A stretch of 64,000 bases of DNA from Cliona cf. orientalis (Eukaryota; Porifera; Demospongiae; Clionaida; Clionaidae). Below the pieces are notes generated by a model that did not search any database, had not been told where the DNA came from, and worked only from the letters and a program-made list of their open reading frames with translations. Position 1 is the stretch's first letter, and every line of letters begins with the position of its first letter. Positions 1 to 12,500 of this stretch are shown here, piece by piece. The position numbers and the translations under genes are program-made. The stretch spans positions 11,620,411 through 11,684,410 of the forward strand of contig OZ005690.1 in assembly GCA_963930775.1 (NCBI GenBank), given 5' to 3'.

Positions 1-120
1 TTATGGCTTGCTGACAGTTGGAATGCACCCCCCGCTGGTCAGACTCAAAGATGTCTTTTATACCTGGCAAAATTCCGTAATGTTTTCAGTGGATACACTT
101 GCATGTGATCTTGTAAGCCA

Positions 121-190
121 GACCCTCACAATCTGCAGCATATCTGAAAAGAACTAAAGGCTGGTGAGAGTGAGGGTCTGGCCTGCGAGA
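121..190. repeat. Short inverted repeat in the intron before the terminal exon
   Basis: The sequence ccagaccctcac near 120-131 is mirrored by gtgagggtctgg near 170-181, and gagactagg follows. The ends resemble the foldback elements elsewhere in the window (tagtct/agacta), so this is probably a small decayed foldback element. Nothing else is evident in 1-483. Confidence 0.5.
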
Positions 191-483
191 CTAGGTCCCA
201 ATGGGCCATCTGTCCTGTGTTGATCTGCAAAGTTTGTTAAGCAAATACAGAGCTTGAAGCCTTTTTTTTACTCTCCCCAGACAATTATAATATTATTATA
301 CAAAGGAGCCTGCTCATGTCCAACAATTAAATCGTATACGGTATATACCACTTGCGCGCACCACCCAATCCATGCACGCCTATGATTGACCAGGAATCAC
401 ACCTACTTCCTATCACACCTTTACTGAAGTGTAACATGCCTATGGAGGTAAATTCTTACCATATTTTGCTTTAATTTCGACAG

Positions 484-677
484 GTAAACTACCTATTCAA
501 GTGGACATTTCAAATTTTCAAGGAGCAGGACATTCAGCTACAGTACTAGTACCACCACCTCGTGTACCACCGAGAAAAGCAATCGGGAATGAGAATCCAT
601 CACAAGTTGACGTTCTCCAAAGCCAAGTGGAAAATGAAGTTTGGGTGCCTGCATTACCGCCAAAACCGAAAAAATAA
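484..677 (+). CDS. 3' terminal exon of a partial gene; proline-rich cytoplasmic tail
   Basis: This looks like the last coding exon of a gene whose other exons lie before the window. An acceptor (tttcgacag) precedes it, and the frame is open from a phase-1 junction to a TAA at 675-677. The peptide has two proline clusters: VPPPRVPPRK in the middle and PALPPKPKK at the very C-terminus. Such PxxP/PPxPPK stretches are typical SH3-domain ligands. The exon is paralogous to the last exon of gene N (55515-55747), which starts in the same phase with G-K-x-P and ends in the identical PALPPKPKK. In N this exon follows a Death-domain exon, so the missing upstream part here may also encode a Death-domain receptor; that is inference. 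No Death-domain exon is visible in bases 1-483. Confidence 0.72.
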
Positions 678-885
678 TTGGTACTGGAAAATACAGTATG
701 ACTAAATTATTAACTAATGACTGATAATATTATTACTATTGAGCTACATAATTATTATTGGCTGTGTGAAATAATGGTTTGCATATAATCAAGCCTGAGT
801 ATAATTACTCTTGATATAATTATAATAATATTATTGTTTATCGGGCTGCTTGCTATAACAGTGACGACTGTAAAGAGGGTTTTGG

Positions 886-960
886 TAGCCTCGTCCCCAG
901 GCCACTCCCACGTTTTCAATGTTACATTGAAAACGTGGGAGTGGCCTGGGGACGAGGCTA
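886..960. mobile_element. Perfect 75-bp palindromic foldback element with 8-bp target duplication
   Basis: Two 37-base arms (886-922 and 924-960) are exact reverse complements around a single base. The ends read tagcctcg...cgaggcta. The octamer ggttttgg occurs directly on both sides (878-885 and 961-968), as expected for a target-site duplication. An 8-bp TSD is typical of hAT-type non-autonomous elements; related elements here have 9-10 bp, so the superfamily is left open. Confidence 0.85.
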
Positions 961-1082
961 GGTTTTGGAATGACATGAAAAAGAAGTAAACCTAACTAGC
1001 CCCAGGCCAATAATAATATTATTATTAACGGGATGAGGCTAATTATTTTATACTGCTCAATTTTACTTAAAAATAAAAAGCC

Positions 1083-1495
1083 TCACAGCTAGAGCTCTAT
1101 AGAGTACATACACCCGTGTGCTGTAGCCACTATAGCGTAGTATTCCGTGCTGTTTTATGAGCGACGTTCTATACCCGAAATCAGCTTCCACCTAAGAAAT
1201 TTTCCAAAGCGTAGGAGAGGAAAAAAAAAAATCAATGAATAAAGCGAGGATTGAAGTGGGGTCCATACTACCCCAAACCCTACCTGACCTTAGCTGTTCA
1301 TATAATGTATTGTGTGATTTAGCCCACCTATGGCGCGCTGGTTTCGGGTACATAACGGGATTCGCGTTTTATGACCTGACGACCCTTTCCAACACCGAGT
1401 TTGAGCATGCGCAGAAAATATAGAGCTAGTAAGCCAAGTTTTTCGGCACGTGACGGACAAACCACCCCTTGCGCATGCGCGCGGGGTAAGTTAAC
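1083..1495. repeat. Dispersed repeat, copy 1 (ends in gcgcatgcgcgcggggtaa)
   Basis: The block begins agagctctatagagtacata, contains gtagccactatagcgtagtatt and tgacgaccctttcc, and ends near 1470-1492 with the GC-rich palindromic string gcgcatgcgcgcggggtaa. The same modules occur in the same order at 54733-55145, and the first module recurs at about 5090-5160. No protein homology was recognised. It is an intermediate-copy interspersed repeat. Confidence 0.6.
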
Positions 1496-1942
1496 GAAGG
1501 GTAGAATTTATGCAGAATGAGCCTGAGCTGTTGTGAGTCAGTCCATAATTTCGACAAATTCTACAGTACACCATATATGTCCATTCATAATATTTAATTT
1601 ACACAGCTGCAGCAAGCATTCTGCAGACAAGGTGTGGTTGGAGCTAACTACACGACCTTTAACAATTAAGTGAACGTAGCCAAAAGTCAGAGACCCACCC
1701 TTTGCTCAAGCACTCATTGCCAGATTATAGAATAAGAAAGCCTATTATTAAATGGTCTGGTGGCTTTATGGCCAAAAGCGTAGGCTGATCATGAGGCTTA
1801 AGCTACTAAAGCAAGCAATTTGTCCCTGACTTGCCAAGTTAAGGCCACACCAAACGAGACTTTAGTTGCCGTCCACAAAAGTAATTATACCTGCATGGTG
1901 CAATTTGTTATTGGATCCTTCTGGACCGAGATAAAATTAAAA

Positions 1943-2360
1943 TAACAACAGTATCCTGTCCAGATGCACGACAATCAAGTTCAACTTTTATGCTTGTAAA
2001 TACATCATTTAGCTACACAGCTGTGATTAGTAAATACTGGTATGTATACATGCTTGAACTCCGGTCCTGAATCATGCCATGATTGCACGGGTATATTATT
2101 ATGGTGGCAACTACATCCAATGTTGTACTGTCACACCGTAATGGCCCCCTCCCCCATCATAAATTGTGGTCCTCCGGCCCTTGACTGTCCACTGTGCCAG
2201 ATAGGGTCCCCCAGTGCACCTGCGGAACAGGATACTGTTGTTATGTGTAGTAGCTACACATAACAACAGTATCCTATCCAGTCATGTCACTGTGAAAAGA
2301 ATAGGTATAGCTATTGTAGCTATACCTATTCTTTTCACAGTGATATTGCATGACTGGATA
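1943..2360. repeat. Interspersed repeat with two nested palindromes
   Basis: Two adjacent near-perfect palindromes are visible: 2230-2274 (ggatactgttgttatgtgta and its complement) and about 2276-2358 (core actgtgaaaagaatagg and its complement). The motif aacaacagtatcctgtcca at 1943 recurs, slightly diverged, at about 3058-3080, followed at both places by similar sequence down to tttagctacaca. This looks like a MITE family with internal foldbacks. I see no gene between 700 and 4000. Confidence 0.55.
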
Positions 2361-4019
2361 GTTTAACATTCATTCAGTATCAGATTAAAACTGACACCAA
2401 GTTATGAAGAAATCTGGCTAGAGTACATGTAGTCCATCCCACCTCAAATATAGACAAATTGCTTGCCATTTGGCCATAAAGCCACGATTATGGTCAAAGG
2501 CCATTGGGGCCATGTAGCCAAAAAGGCTGGTAGCTATCCTGACTAGAATAAGATGAATCTATGGCCTAATGACCTTAGGCCTTGTGGCAACTGGTGACCA
2601 TCTATGCTGGCACCCAGAGGATTATGGAATAAGATGACCTATATTGTGGCTTCATGGCCAAATGGCCTTATTAATAAGCTATAATATATAAGCAGGAAAT
2701 TTGTCCCTGTTTGAGGTACCATGAACTGTGACTTAGCCTTTCCCTTGATAATATTGCATAACCCTTGTCTTCCAATTTTTATCATTATATATCAGACTTT
2801 CTCAATTCGTAATAGTCTGATTGAAATACAACCTCTACAAAAGAATTATTGTGGCCATAAAATTCAGTAATCAAAGCCACACCCACAACTTGTATCAGCG
2901 GCCCCTGAAACACGCGATTGCTTCCCACCCCACTGGTTTTGATCTGATACTGATGATGAAACTATCATATCATGCCACGGTGCCGGAAAAGAATAGGTAG
3001 CTACACATGCAATCGTTTGATCATGCTGGTGGATGCTTCCGAGATAAATAGTCCCCATAACAACGGTATCCTGTCCAGGTACATGATAGTCAAGTCCAAC
3101 TTAACGTCAGTAACATGTTTGACAGGGTAACTCTATTAATTTAGCTACACACCTGCGATTTGATCGTACAATAATTATAATTATTATCAATTTTGTGTCA
3201 CTTTGAGTACTATTAAGGATCATCCATGGCAACTGTGCATCATGGATCCCCCTAGCCTCATCCCAAGGTGCCCCGGTCCCCCGCCATTTCAAGTTACGAG
3301 AGGGGTTAGGGGCTGGGTTTCAGTTAGCTCGCAAAGTTAGTCTCAAGGGTCTGCAGCTGTATGGCAGGGTTAGTCTCCAGGGTTTGTCTTTAGGGGGTCA
3401 TAATAATATTATACTGTTTAATATATCAGTCAGCACAGTGGACCCCCTGAGTCATGCATGGGCTGGAGGGATCATCACAATTATTTGTGGGGGACTATCA
3501 CGGTGTGATATAAAATAATACAACATTGGATGTTGCTATATACCATAATATTAAATCAATAGTATTATGCCATACACATGCAACGAAGGCAAGATTCAGG
3601 AGTTCAGACATGCACCGGTATTTAATCACAGGTGTATGTGTAGCTAAACTTATACTATCATGTATCAGAGTCAGAGCAACACAAGCATGTTTATTTTAAT
3701 ACTCGGAAGAATCTTCGCAATTTGCACCAGTATGATAATCGTTGACTATTTTAAATAAGGCCAAACAAAATTGATTATTAGTTTCTCATCCTATGTTCAG
3801 GAATTTCCCCAGGCGGGAGGGTGGCTTTTTTTTGTCATGAATATCATTAAATGTCATCATGAATTTCATTAAAAATGGGCGAGTCTATGACGTAATGCCT
3901 TGTGCAGATAGTTTTAATGATATTCATGAAATAAAATGTGGTCAGGCAGAGGAAAAACTAGAGGCGGGCGGGGATGAGAAACTAATATTCAATTTTATTA
4001 GGCCTAAGTGACTCAATTT

Positions 4020-4378
4020 ACATCATTGTTACATTGCTTGCGCCTGTCAGAAAGAGGAGGGATTTGACTCTGGATATACAATTGGTTATGGTCCGAAGAC
4101 CAGTTCTTGAGACATACACGAAAGGCAAATCTCTGAACCTTCTCAAGAGCATCAACATCCCTAGCAAGATATGGGTCCCTAGTCTCGAAACCAGACCGCT
4201 CCCACCGCAGCGTTTAGTTCTAAATGCTGCGGTGGGAACGGTCTGGTTTATTTTCCTGAAAGAACTAAACGCTGCGGTGGGAGCGGTCTGATTTCGAGAC
4301 TAATGGGTCCCAGACGATGGAGCCGTACTCGAGGTGGGGGCGGATGAAGGACTTGTAGTTATTGTTGGTAATGGTCGT
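4020..4378 (-). pseudogene. LINE reverse-transcriptase C-terminal relic, interrupted by a foldback element
   Basis: On the minus strand the frame reads NNYKSFIRPHLEYGSIVWDP up to the foldback at 4180-4302. Beyond it the same frame resumes with YLARDVDALEKVQRFAFRVC. This order (Y-K-S-x-I-R-P-x-L-E-Y, then V-W-D-P, then L-E-K-V-Q-R) is the hallmark of the end of non-LTR retrotransposon reverse transcriptases. Only this C-terminal piece is present, so it is a dead fragment. The element interrupts exactly at the W-D-P-Y position, and its target duplication is part of that coding sequence, so the insertion came after the LINE copy. A plus-strand open frame across the region is a shadow. Confidence 0.8.
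4180..4302. mobile_element. Foldback element nested in the LINE relic, 9-bp target duplication
   Basis: The termini are tagtctcg and cgagacta. Long inverted arms carry ccgctcccaccgcag and its complement. The nonamer atgggtccc flanks it directly at 4171-4179 and 4303-4311. The ends resemble the elements at 886, 27516 and 32910. Confidence 0.82.
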
Positions 4379-5089
4379 CACGGTAATATATAAGTGTAGC
4401 CTCGTCACATAGATAGTATCCAGGCCTCAAAGGGCCTGGGAACGATCTATAGGTGAGCCATCAGAAAAGGAGGTACGGCCCGAGCCGTAGCAACCGTACC
4501 GCTTCTGACGCCACCGAGCCTTGATTCAGAAAATTGATCCTCAGTTTTCACGATCTGCTAGCATACACTCTTGTTTGGATACGCGATGTGTGCAGTCTCT
4601 GCATTTTGTGAGTAGGTGGGGTCAATGTTCATATAAAAGAGCGAATAGATACGACAACAGGCATATGCCTTGCTGATCCCGAATGAGGTAAGCCTGAATG
4701 TTTACTGGCTATGAGCACTAATTGACTGCTGTATACAATTATTTTACTTAGCTACTACCACTGACCTGGAGTTAGGAAGGCTATAGACGAACTACTACTA
4801 CTACTACTATTATTCAGTAGCCCTAATTTCACTGACACGCTTGAAAGTCTAAAAAAAATCAGGTATTACCGTAAACTCACTTGCAGGGCAGTTCCATGGC
4901 ATAATATTATCTTCGTGATTTCTACGCCGTTGCGATCGCTGGCTAGTGTGGGTGCCAGCCCCTTGCACCCAGGCTAACCGCTGACTCGCTCGCATTGTGG
5001 ATGCAGAATTGCCCCGCGCCGCATATTAAATATGAACTTATTCCGGTTTACCTTCAATACTAACCTCTTTCAACTTGCGGTTTGGTCAA

Positions 5090-5335
5090 CTAAAGCTCTA
5101 TTGAGCACATACCCCGGAGCGGCTGCATCTGAGTCCTGCACAAGTTTAATACGGTGGTACATGGTGTACGTGTACGCGTATGGTATAGCCATATGGCCAA
5201 CAAAAAGGCCTACGTAAACATTAACACATGTAGATCGACCGTACCGCCGCGAAGTTTCGACGTCATGTCATGAGCTAGCCACTAGCTCCGCATGCGCGTG
5301 CGGTGTCTCTTACTGGTAATGGTCGTTACTTTTAA
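5090..5335. repeat. Diverged copy of the dispersed repeat seen at 1083
   Basis: It begins agctctattgagcacatacc like the copies at 1083 and 54733, then diverges. It ends around the GC-rich catgcgcgtgcggtg and ggtaatggtcgtt (5315-5327). Nothing coding is recognised between 4400 and 6500. Confidence 0.4.
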
Positions 5336-6124
5336 TATTTTTGGCGGGGAGTTCATGGCATGCTAGGCGCAAGGCCCTATCATCTGATCATGGGTGCTGA
5401 TTTGTAAGGTACGTATTTACTACAAACCAGGGTGTGCAAAAATGGCTGTAGCTAGCTACTTTATTATTTTTTTTACCTTTGCCCTAAATTATAGGCGCAT
5501 TGCCTAGCCTAGTACCGAAGTTCAAAGGGCCTGAAGCTCGAAGACGAGGCTACCCCACCCCCTCACCCCTTCCAGCCTGGACTTCTAATTATCAAGTAAT
5601 CATTATCTTTCCTTCGGTTTCTGTGTGTATTCAATACTAGGCTAAAGGTAACAGTTTTCATAGTATTAAATTGAGAGATTTTGGTGAGCATAAAACTAGC
5701 TACAATGTCATGTATCTCAAAGGAAGCAGATATGTAGCTGAAACAAATCAACACCACAATGAACTTACTGGGCTAAAAAATGTGAGATGCTGATAATGCA
5801 TGGTCCTGGGTTAAAATTGCCACAGATGGTCACCTGCAACCTTATGGTATGGTACCGTGCTAATTGATTCATAATGGGTGTCTAGGGTATGAGGTGATGT
5901 CATATCGATGCAGCCTTGTACCCTAGGCCAGCGCCACGGGAGGAGGGCGAAAAGGCGTACAGTTGTTTGCAGCACCCCAGATTTCTTGGAGTAGTTGGCG
6001 CATGGGTGTGCAATAGGTACCAGGCTCTCTTTTCTCCTCCTTCCAGGCCTGGGTAGCAACCGTGGTCCACGAGAGTACACAGAGGTCATATGCAAAGATG
6101 TTCTGTGACGATTGAGTTGAAGTT

Positions 6125-6146
6125 GGGGGGGGGGGGGGGGGGGGGG
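6125..6146. repeat. poly(G) tract
   Basis: Uninterrupted run of 22 G. Open frames through it on the minus strand encode polyproline and are not credible genes. Confidence 0.95.
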
Positions 6147-6533
6147 ATCTGGTGACTTGCATTAGGTGGTGGCGTTGTGTGTAGACTGGTACCAATCAGA
6201 TTGCAGCTTTTCTGCATTGCCATAGTCACATGCCTATGCAATAGTGTCTATTGAAAAAATTTACAGCATTCCAGCAGCACAACTTCATGTATTATACACC
6301 CCCCTCCCCCCTCGTGTAAGGGTCTGACTGGAGAGACTAGGATTCGAGAGGGAGGGATTTAAGGTGTGCAACAATGGAATTGTGCAATAGTTTGGGCTGG
6401 TACCTGAATTACCAATAATTTGTACTTAATTATATCTTGTCCTCAGTAATTTTCCCAGAGTAACCACTGTGGACTCTGTAGTCAGTGCTATGGGAGTGGT
6501 ATGTCCTGCTAATAGCAACTTACAAGAAGAATA

Positions 6534-9500
6534 ATGGATTATAATCTGTTTCTATACATCACTACCATGGCCATCATTGTGCCTGGTAAGTTTGAGGTAT
6601 CTATAATAATTATTATTTGGGGGATTTGGGTGGGGGGAGAAGACTATAATATGGAACTCTCAAACAGGATGTATGTTGGAACAACATTGTCTTAAGTTTG
6701 AGCCCCCCCTCCCCCCCCCCCCCCCCCCCCCCCCCATTCCCACTCCTGCACACACATAATATATAGTTTCATATTATGTAATGTACAGTACGTATACATA
6801 AGGGAAAGAACACAAACTAATGGTTATTGATTTGTGTAATTGTGGTTGCAACATGGACTACTCCCACTAGATAGTAAGATAACCCCTCCTGGACCCCCCA
6901 GCCACAATAGCATTGAGATTCTGTGATGTATGTACTACCAGGAGCTTATGAGCGCTGCGAAGCAGCGCTCATATGCTCCTGGTACTACCTTGCCACTTAG
7001 TCTGTTGGCTCTTACATCTGCATGACTATGTATGACTGATCCATACTGTACTTTTAAATTCATCCCTATAATTACTGTTGAGTTAACGAGTTTATCTCTG
7101 CAATTGAGGTATCAAATATGCACAAGTAGACTAAGTACGCACCATAATTATAATCTTAACTGAGGCGAGCCCCACATACATGTAAATGGATATGAACTAT
7201 GTGAATGAGATATATACATATATATACAATATTATATAAGGTACGTCGGTCCTTAGTGATGCCCAACCCAACGTCCATCATTCCATATACATGTATATGC
7301 TGCTCTAATTCAACACATTCATGTGTGCTAAATATAGACTATTGCTATGAACGCTGAACAAAGCATATTAAAACCAGCAAAATGCTCATAACTGAGGCTC
7401 CAGAGGGTAGGAGGCAAGAGCGAGACAGAGTTCACCGTCAATTGGAGCCTCAGCTCAACAGCGGCCAAGAGTAAGAGACAGAATTTACTAGCCACAGAGT
7501 CGGCAGAAGAGAAAGAGGCCAGGCTATACGAGCATACATCCTGCAGCCCATAGTTTATAGTTGGGCGTGGCGCAACATAAATCACTGTCGCTCAGGCTCG
7601 CCCCACAATGCTGTGCATTTCCCAAGTAATTATGTTATTCAATTTTCATGCCCTTGTATATCTAATTAGATGTTTCAGCTGCTCAGGATGTGGAGATGAA
7701 CAGCACCCTAAGTGAATTAGGTGTTGCGTACAACAACCAGGAGATATTTTTCACCTGTCTAGTTCGAGGATCAAGTGTTCTGGAATGGAACAGTGCCGAG
7801 TATATCGGACAGGGTGGCTTCCCGCTACAAGTATCATCATTTGCTGGCACAGACACGAATGTATCGAGCACAACCCGCCCTAGCACGTATGCAGTAAGGC
7901 GGAGTGTGACCAGAGAGAATGACCGACTAGTGATCGTGTCTGATCTGAGAATCATTGCTTCCACAGAGTACCCTGTGGCTACAGTCACCTGCGGTGCTCT
8001 ATCTTCAAAGAATTTTACATTTCAAACATTGTCAAGTGGTACGTAAAATATCATGCTTGCATGTCGTGTTACCAAACCCTAGCTAATAATATTTCCATCT
8101 AGCAACAAATTTTGGGGTGGAAGTACAGGCGTATGTACATGTAGCACACCAAGTTCCTTGAGATGTATTTTTTAGGAGAGTTTCTGTACTTTCTCCAGAT
8201 GGCTCATGATTGGTCAGAATTACAGTGCCGTGTGCACAAACAAGGGTGACCATAGAGACACTGCTCTTTGTCATGTTTGTTGATCGCCCGATAGTAGATT
8301 TGGCATTCCTAGCAGAGCGGTGTATAGTAGATATGATGTTTGAGCAGAGCGAGAATGTCACCATTGCAGTGATGATTATGACATCAAACACATTTATATA
8401 AACCAAGCTCTGGTGTGCAGTGTTGTAGCCAGCTCATATTTTAAAGGGGGTGGTGCTTAAAAGTTCAAAGTATTATTGTGGTTTTAGTAACCACATCAAA
8501 ATAAAACTGAGGTTGGAGAGGAAGGTGGCCACCCTTCATTTTACCCTCTGGCTACAACCTTGGGTGTGTATTGCATAACTCGGCATGATATATATCTCTT
8601 TGAAAGCCAAACAGCAGCTATGTTCGCTGTTCTATTTTGATGCACCAGATCATTGCCATATGGTGCATCAAATTCGCCAAGATGTCAGTGCATTGGAGCA
8701 AGAATATAAGTTTTGTGTGCATTTTTGTGGCCCATCAAAGCACAGCTGCTAAACACTAGGTGCAAACTGAAACAGGTGTACCTGTGCACATTTTTTGATG
8801 ATTGCTCTCAAAGGAGCTTCATAGCTTTTGCTGTATTTACCATAGTATCCCAAATGCAGACAAATGCACATTCCTAGACCTATGCATCACATGTTTAAGA
8901 GACCAAATGTCCATGTAGCAGCTAGCTCCTCTGCAGGATACATACATGTATGAGAGTTCTTCATCCATAAACCTTAGAAAACCATAGTACAACTACTACA
9001 ATGTACATGTATCTTGGGTAAGCATCCATGCAGGATGAAATGTAATCTAAATGCCCATGGGCACTTAGTTACTAATCTTATTCATGCAGTCCCATGTACA
9101 ATATGAAATACATGTACATGCATGTATACCATAATATTATCTGTGATATTCTTTCTTCCTTACATATTCTTTAATTATTAACTATATTATCTGTAATAAT
9201 ACATTCTCATTTAGTAATGCCACCACCAGCCACTCATGATATGACATTCAACATTACCACCATAAAATATACACCTGCCACGACTATGATGACTACAACA
9301 ACTGCAACGACTGAAGATGTTACAAAAGTTGATGGTAGACGAGAAAATCAACAAGGCTGTGAGCAGCTAAAAATATTTTATTTTATAGATTTAATGATGA
9401 AAATTTCTTCACCTTTATAGATACCGCCGGAATAGCTTGCCTTGCTATCTTTCTGATCATTTCTCTAATAGTAAATACTGTTGTCATCATCCTGATAATC

Positions 9501-12500
9501 ACACTAATTAAAGGTAAGATACTGTATGTCTGGTAATTTTCATGGGGGACTAGGATAATATCCCAGTTAATGCCTGTATGATAGTAAAACATGGAAGCTG
9601 GGTAGGCTAGGGCGTGGCCACTTGTTCTCAGTGACGGCAAGTACCAATCACTGCAGCTGAAGTATTAATGTCCCTTATTCTTAAGGACATTCAATAAACT
9701 TAAGTTCATTTCTCCATACGTTTCTCATCTCATGTACCTCTCATGTTTATAGGGAGACGTAAAGAAAGTCCAGATCGTGCATTTGAGGTATGATGATATT
9801 GTCTTACTGACTAAAGATACTGCGAGAGGGAGGTGTTTTTATTAAGCATACATCCTAAGATCTTTATTGCTATTATCTACATGTAATGAGCGACATTGCT
9901 TTTGGTACTGTAATGCAGAAATATTTGCCAATTGCTACATTGGCCCCTTAAAATGTGGTACATGGGCGCTTGTCTATATCACTACAGTATATTATGGTGC
10001 CTTAGGGTGACAATTATTTTCAGGTACATGTTCTCTTAAAGCACTTTTTAAATTTGCAATTGTACAAGTACAGGAATGATGTACATATACAGGGTCAACA
10101 CATTTCTATTGTTCTACAATGCACGTGCAGTGTAGCTAATGTTAGTGGGTACAAAAATTTAATTATTCCTCTTTGGGCCATCTGCAGAAATACACGTTAG
10201 TACCCGCAAAGAATGGTTGCCTTAAGGTTTGAGTAAGCATACAATGCGCTTGCAATTAGCAGCATGTTTGACGGTAGTTATCAGGTATTCAAGGTTGTGA
10301 GTGGTACTACCGTACAACGGGAAATTTTCGAGGGAGAAAACTTTCGTGGATCGGTAGGAAAGGAGCATTTCGCAGAGAAAACTTTCGCGGAATGCTAAAA
10401 CTTGGTTGCATAATGGGTGTGGCATGCCTAGAATTTCGTGGAGAAAACTTTCGCGGATGGTGGAAAAATCGCGAAATGCGTGAAAGTTTTCTCCCTTGAT
10501 AGTTTCCCGCTATATGGCAGTGTTTCCCCCAGCATACCTGAATCAGGGTGGGACACCCGGTTTGACTTTGGGCTAATTGGATAAACATCAAAGAAATGGG
10601 TGGAGTTTAAAGCCACAACTTAATTAAAAGCCTATGAATATCATTAAGCACCCGGTTTGGATTCTGTTCTGGGGGAATCCCTGATACGGTATATATTTGA
10701 TAGATAATTAGCAATTTGAAAGTGTACTGCATTTGGGAGAAAGTTTGGGAGTCATGGGTGATGCTTCCCAAAGAGAAAATATAGAAAGATAATACTATCA
10801 AATTGGAACAACAATAAGAAACCTACTCCTCTATAGGGAGTACAAGGTTTCATTAAATGGAAGGGGCGGAGGGGGGGGGAGGGGAGGGTAGAGGATTGTG
10901 TGTGATAGCGCTCCTTATACATGTAGTGATTATGCATGAGCTTGGGAATACAGTACATATGTGGTATTAAATTATTGTCTACTGAGTCACTATCAGGAAC
11001 CAAAGTATGTACCGGCCGGTAAATTAATTTTAATGCATAAAATTACTTTTGTCTATTCAATGATATGCAGAATGACAGTAAGGCATCAGGTATTTCACCG
11101 GTACCCAAACCTGAACCATCAACGAAACGTGTAAGTACATGTAGCAATAGTGAATTTTGAGTCCACCTATTTCTGCTGATCCACTCGATCTGCACTACAG
11201 TCCAACTAAGTCCTGAAATTCCAGTCTGATTGTGATACTATCATAGCAGGCATCAGGTACATGTATTTCACTGGTATCCAAACCTGAATCAGTATCACAG
11301 AAAAATGTAAGAGTGCATGTATGCACTACAGTCCAACTAAGTCCTGAAATTCCAGTCTGGTTTACAGAGTATGATTGTGATAGCATGCCCTAATTAAGGG
11401 GGTTTGTGGGACCCCAAATAGTTGCATCTGAGACTGCTTCTAAATTTACTGTGCATCCATGTACACATGAGTAATTATGTGTTTCAGAGTTTTCCAAATT
11501 TTACGTGACTGGGATTAATTAACGATGAACTGTATTTTCTTACTGTATTTCTTCTAAAAATCGCTATGCATTCATATTTATGTACATGTAGGAGGAAAAA
11601 CACAAAAGATTTTTGGATGTGCTTCAAAGTGGACGTGAACTGCTCGTCGACTGCATGAACCCAAACAAAGTGCCCTCAGAATCTGAAGAGTTACTAGTAA
11701 GTTTTGAATACCTAATCTAATCAAGGTTTTTCTATAGGCTTGGGAATTAGTATATAGCCTCTTCCAAAATGGATGGCTTTTTTGTGTACCTCTCTGGAAA
11801 TTTAAATTGTCATAATAAAATTTTAATTGGTAGTTTGGTGGACTGTGTTATTAAACGGCCAAAGTTTAATTCCCACCAATATTTTCTGCTATGTAATTAA
11901 TTTTTATGATTATGACATGTTCCATACACTATCAGCCAGCACTGAAAAGCTTATCTGATGCACTGAGTACTGGAACCCCTTCTGCATTCAAGGTGAACTT
12001 GCTGCATGCTCGTACCATGATTGTAAATTTTGACCAATCAGATTTCTCAATATGAGGTTAATTAATCACTTATCAAACCTTGTACATGTATTAATTTTAT
12101 ATATAAGGTCTGATAACTACCTCAGGGAAAACTAATAGGACTGTACTGCTTCTACACAATTGTGTTGTGATAGTACTACGCGTAGTGAGGTTGAAGGTTA
12201 GTTTCCATAAGTGGGCAGAGTAATTGGATGCTGAGTCACCAATCTTGAGGAAAGATACTGGCTAGAAAGTCACTTGCACTGGCCAACAAGAAAGCCATCG
12301 CTGTTTAGCCTTCTTGAAGGCCTGGCCATGAGCTGATGGTAAACGCATTGAATACTAGACGGCTTTCACGGTCATGACGATTCAATTCAAGCTGACTTTT
12401 ATAGCCAGAGCTGTCGTTGCTACCATGAGGATGCGTTGTCAGGGCCACGTAGCCCATGGTACAAGTCCATTATATACCTTGGTCGGTCTCCACACGATTT

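Noticed and set aside
755-976. Minus-strand open frame of 73 codons
   Set aside because: It runs through the perfect palindrome 886-960 and AT-rich filler; no family motif or splice context.
4034-4291. Plus-strand open frame of 85 codons
   Set aside because: Shadow of the minus-strand LINE relic and of the foldback element.
5811-6195. Two overlapping minus-strand open frames with polyproline
   Set aside because: Created by the poly(G) tract at 6125; no other support.
8083-8406. Open frames on both strands after the gene B Ig exon
   Set aside because: They lie in an intron; neither has phase-compatible splice sites or a domain signature.
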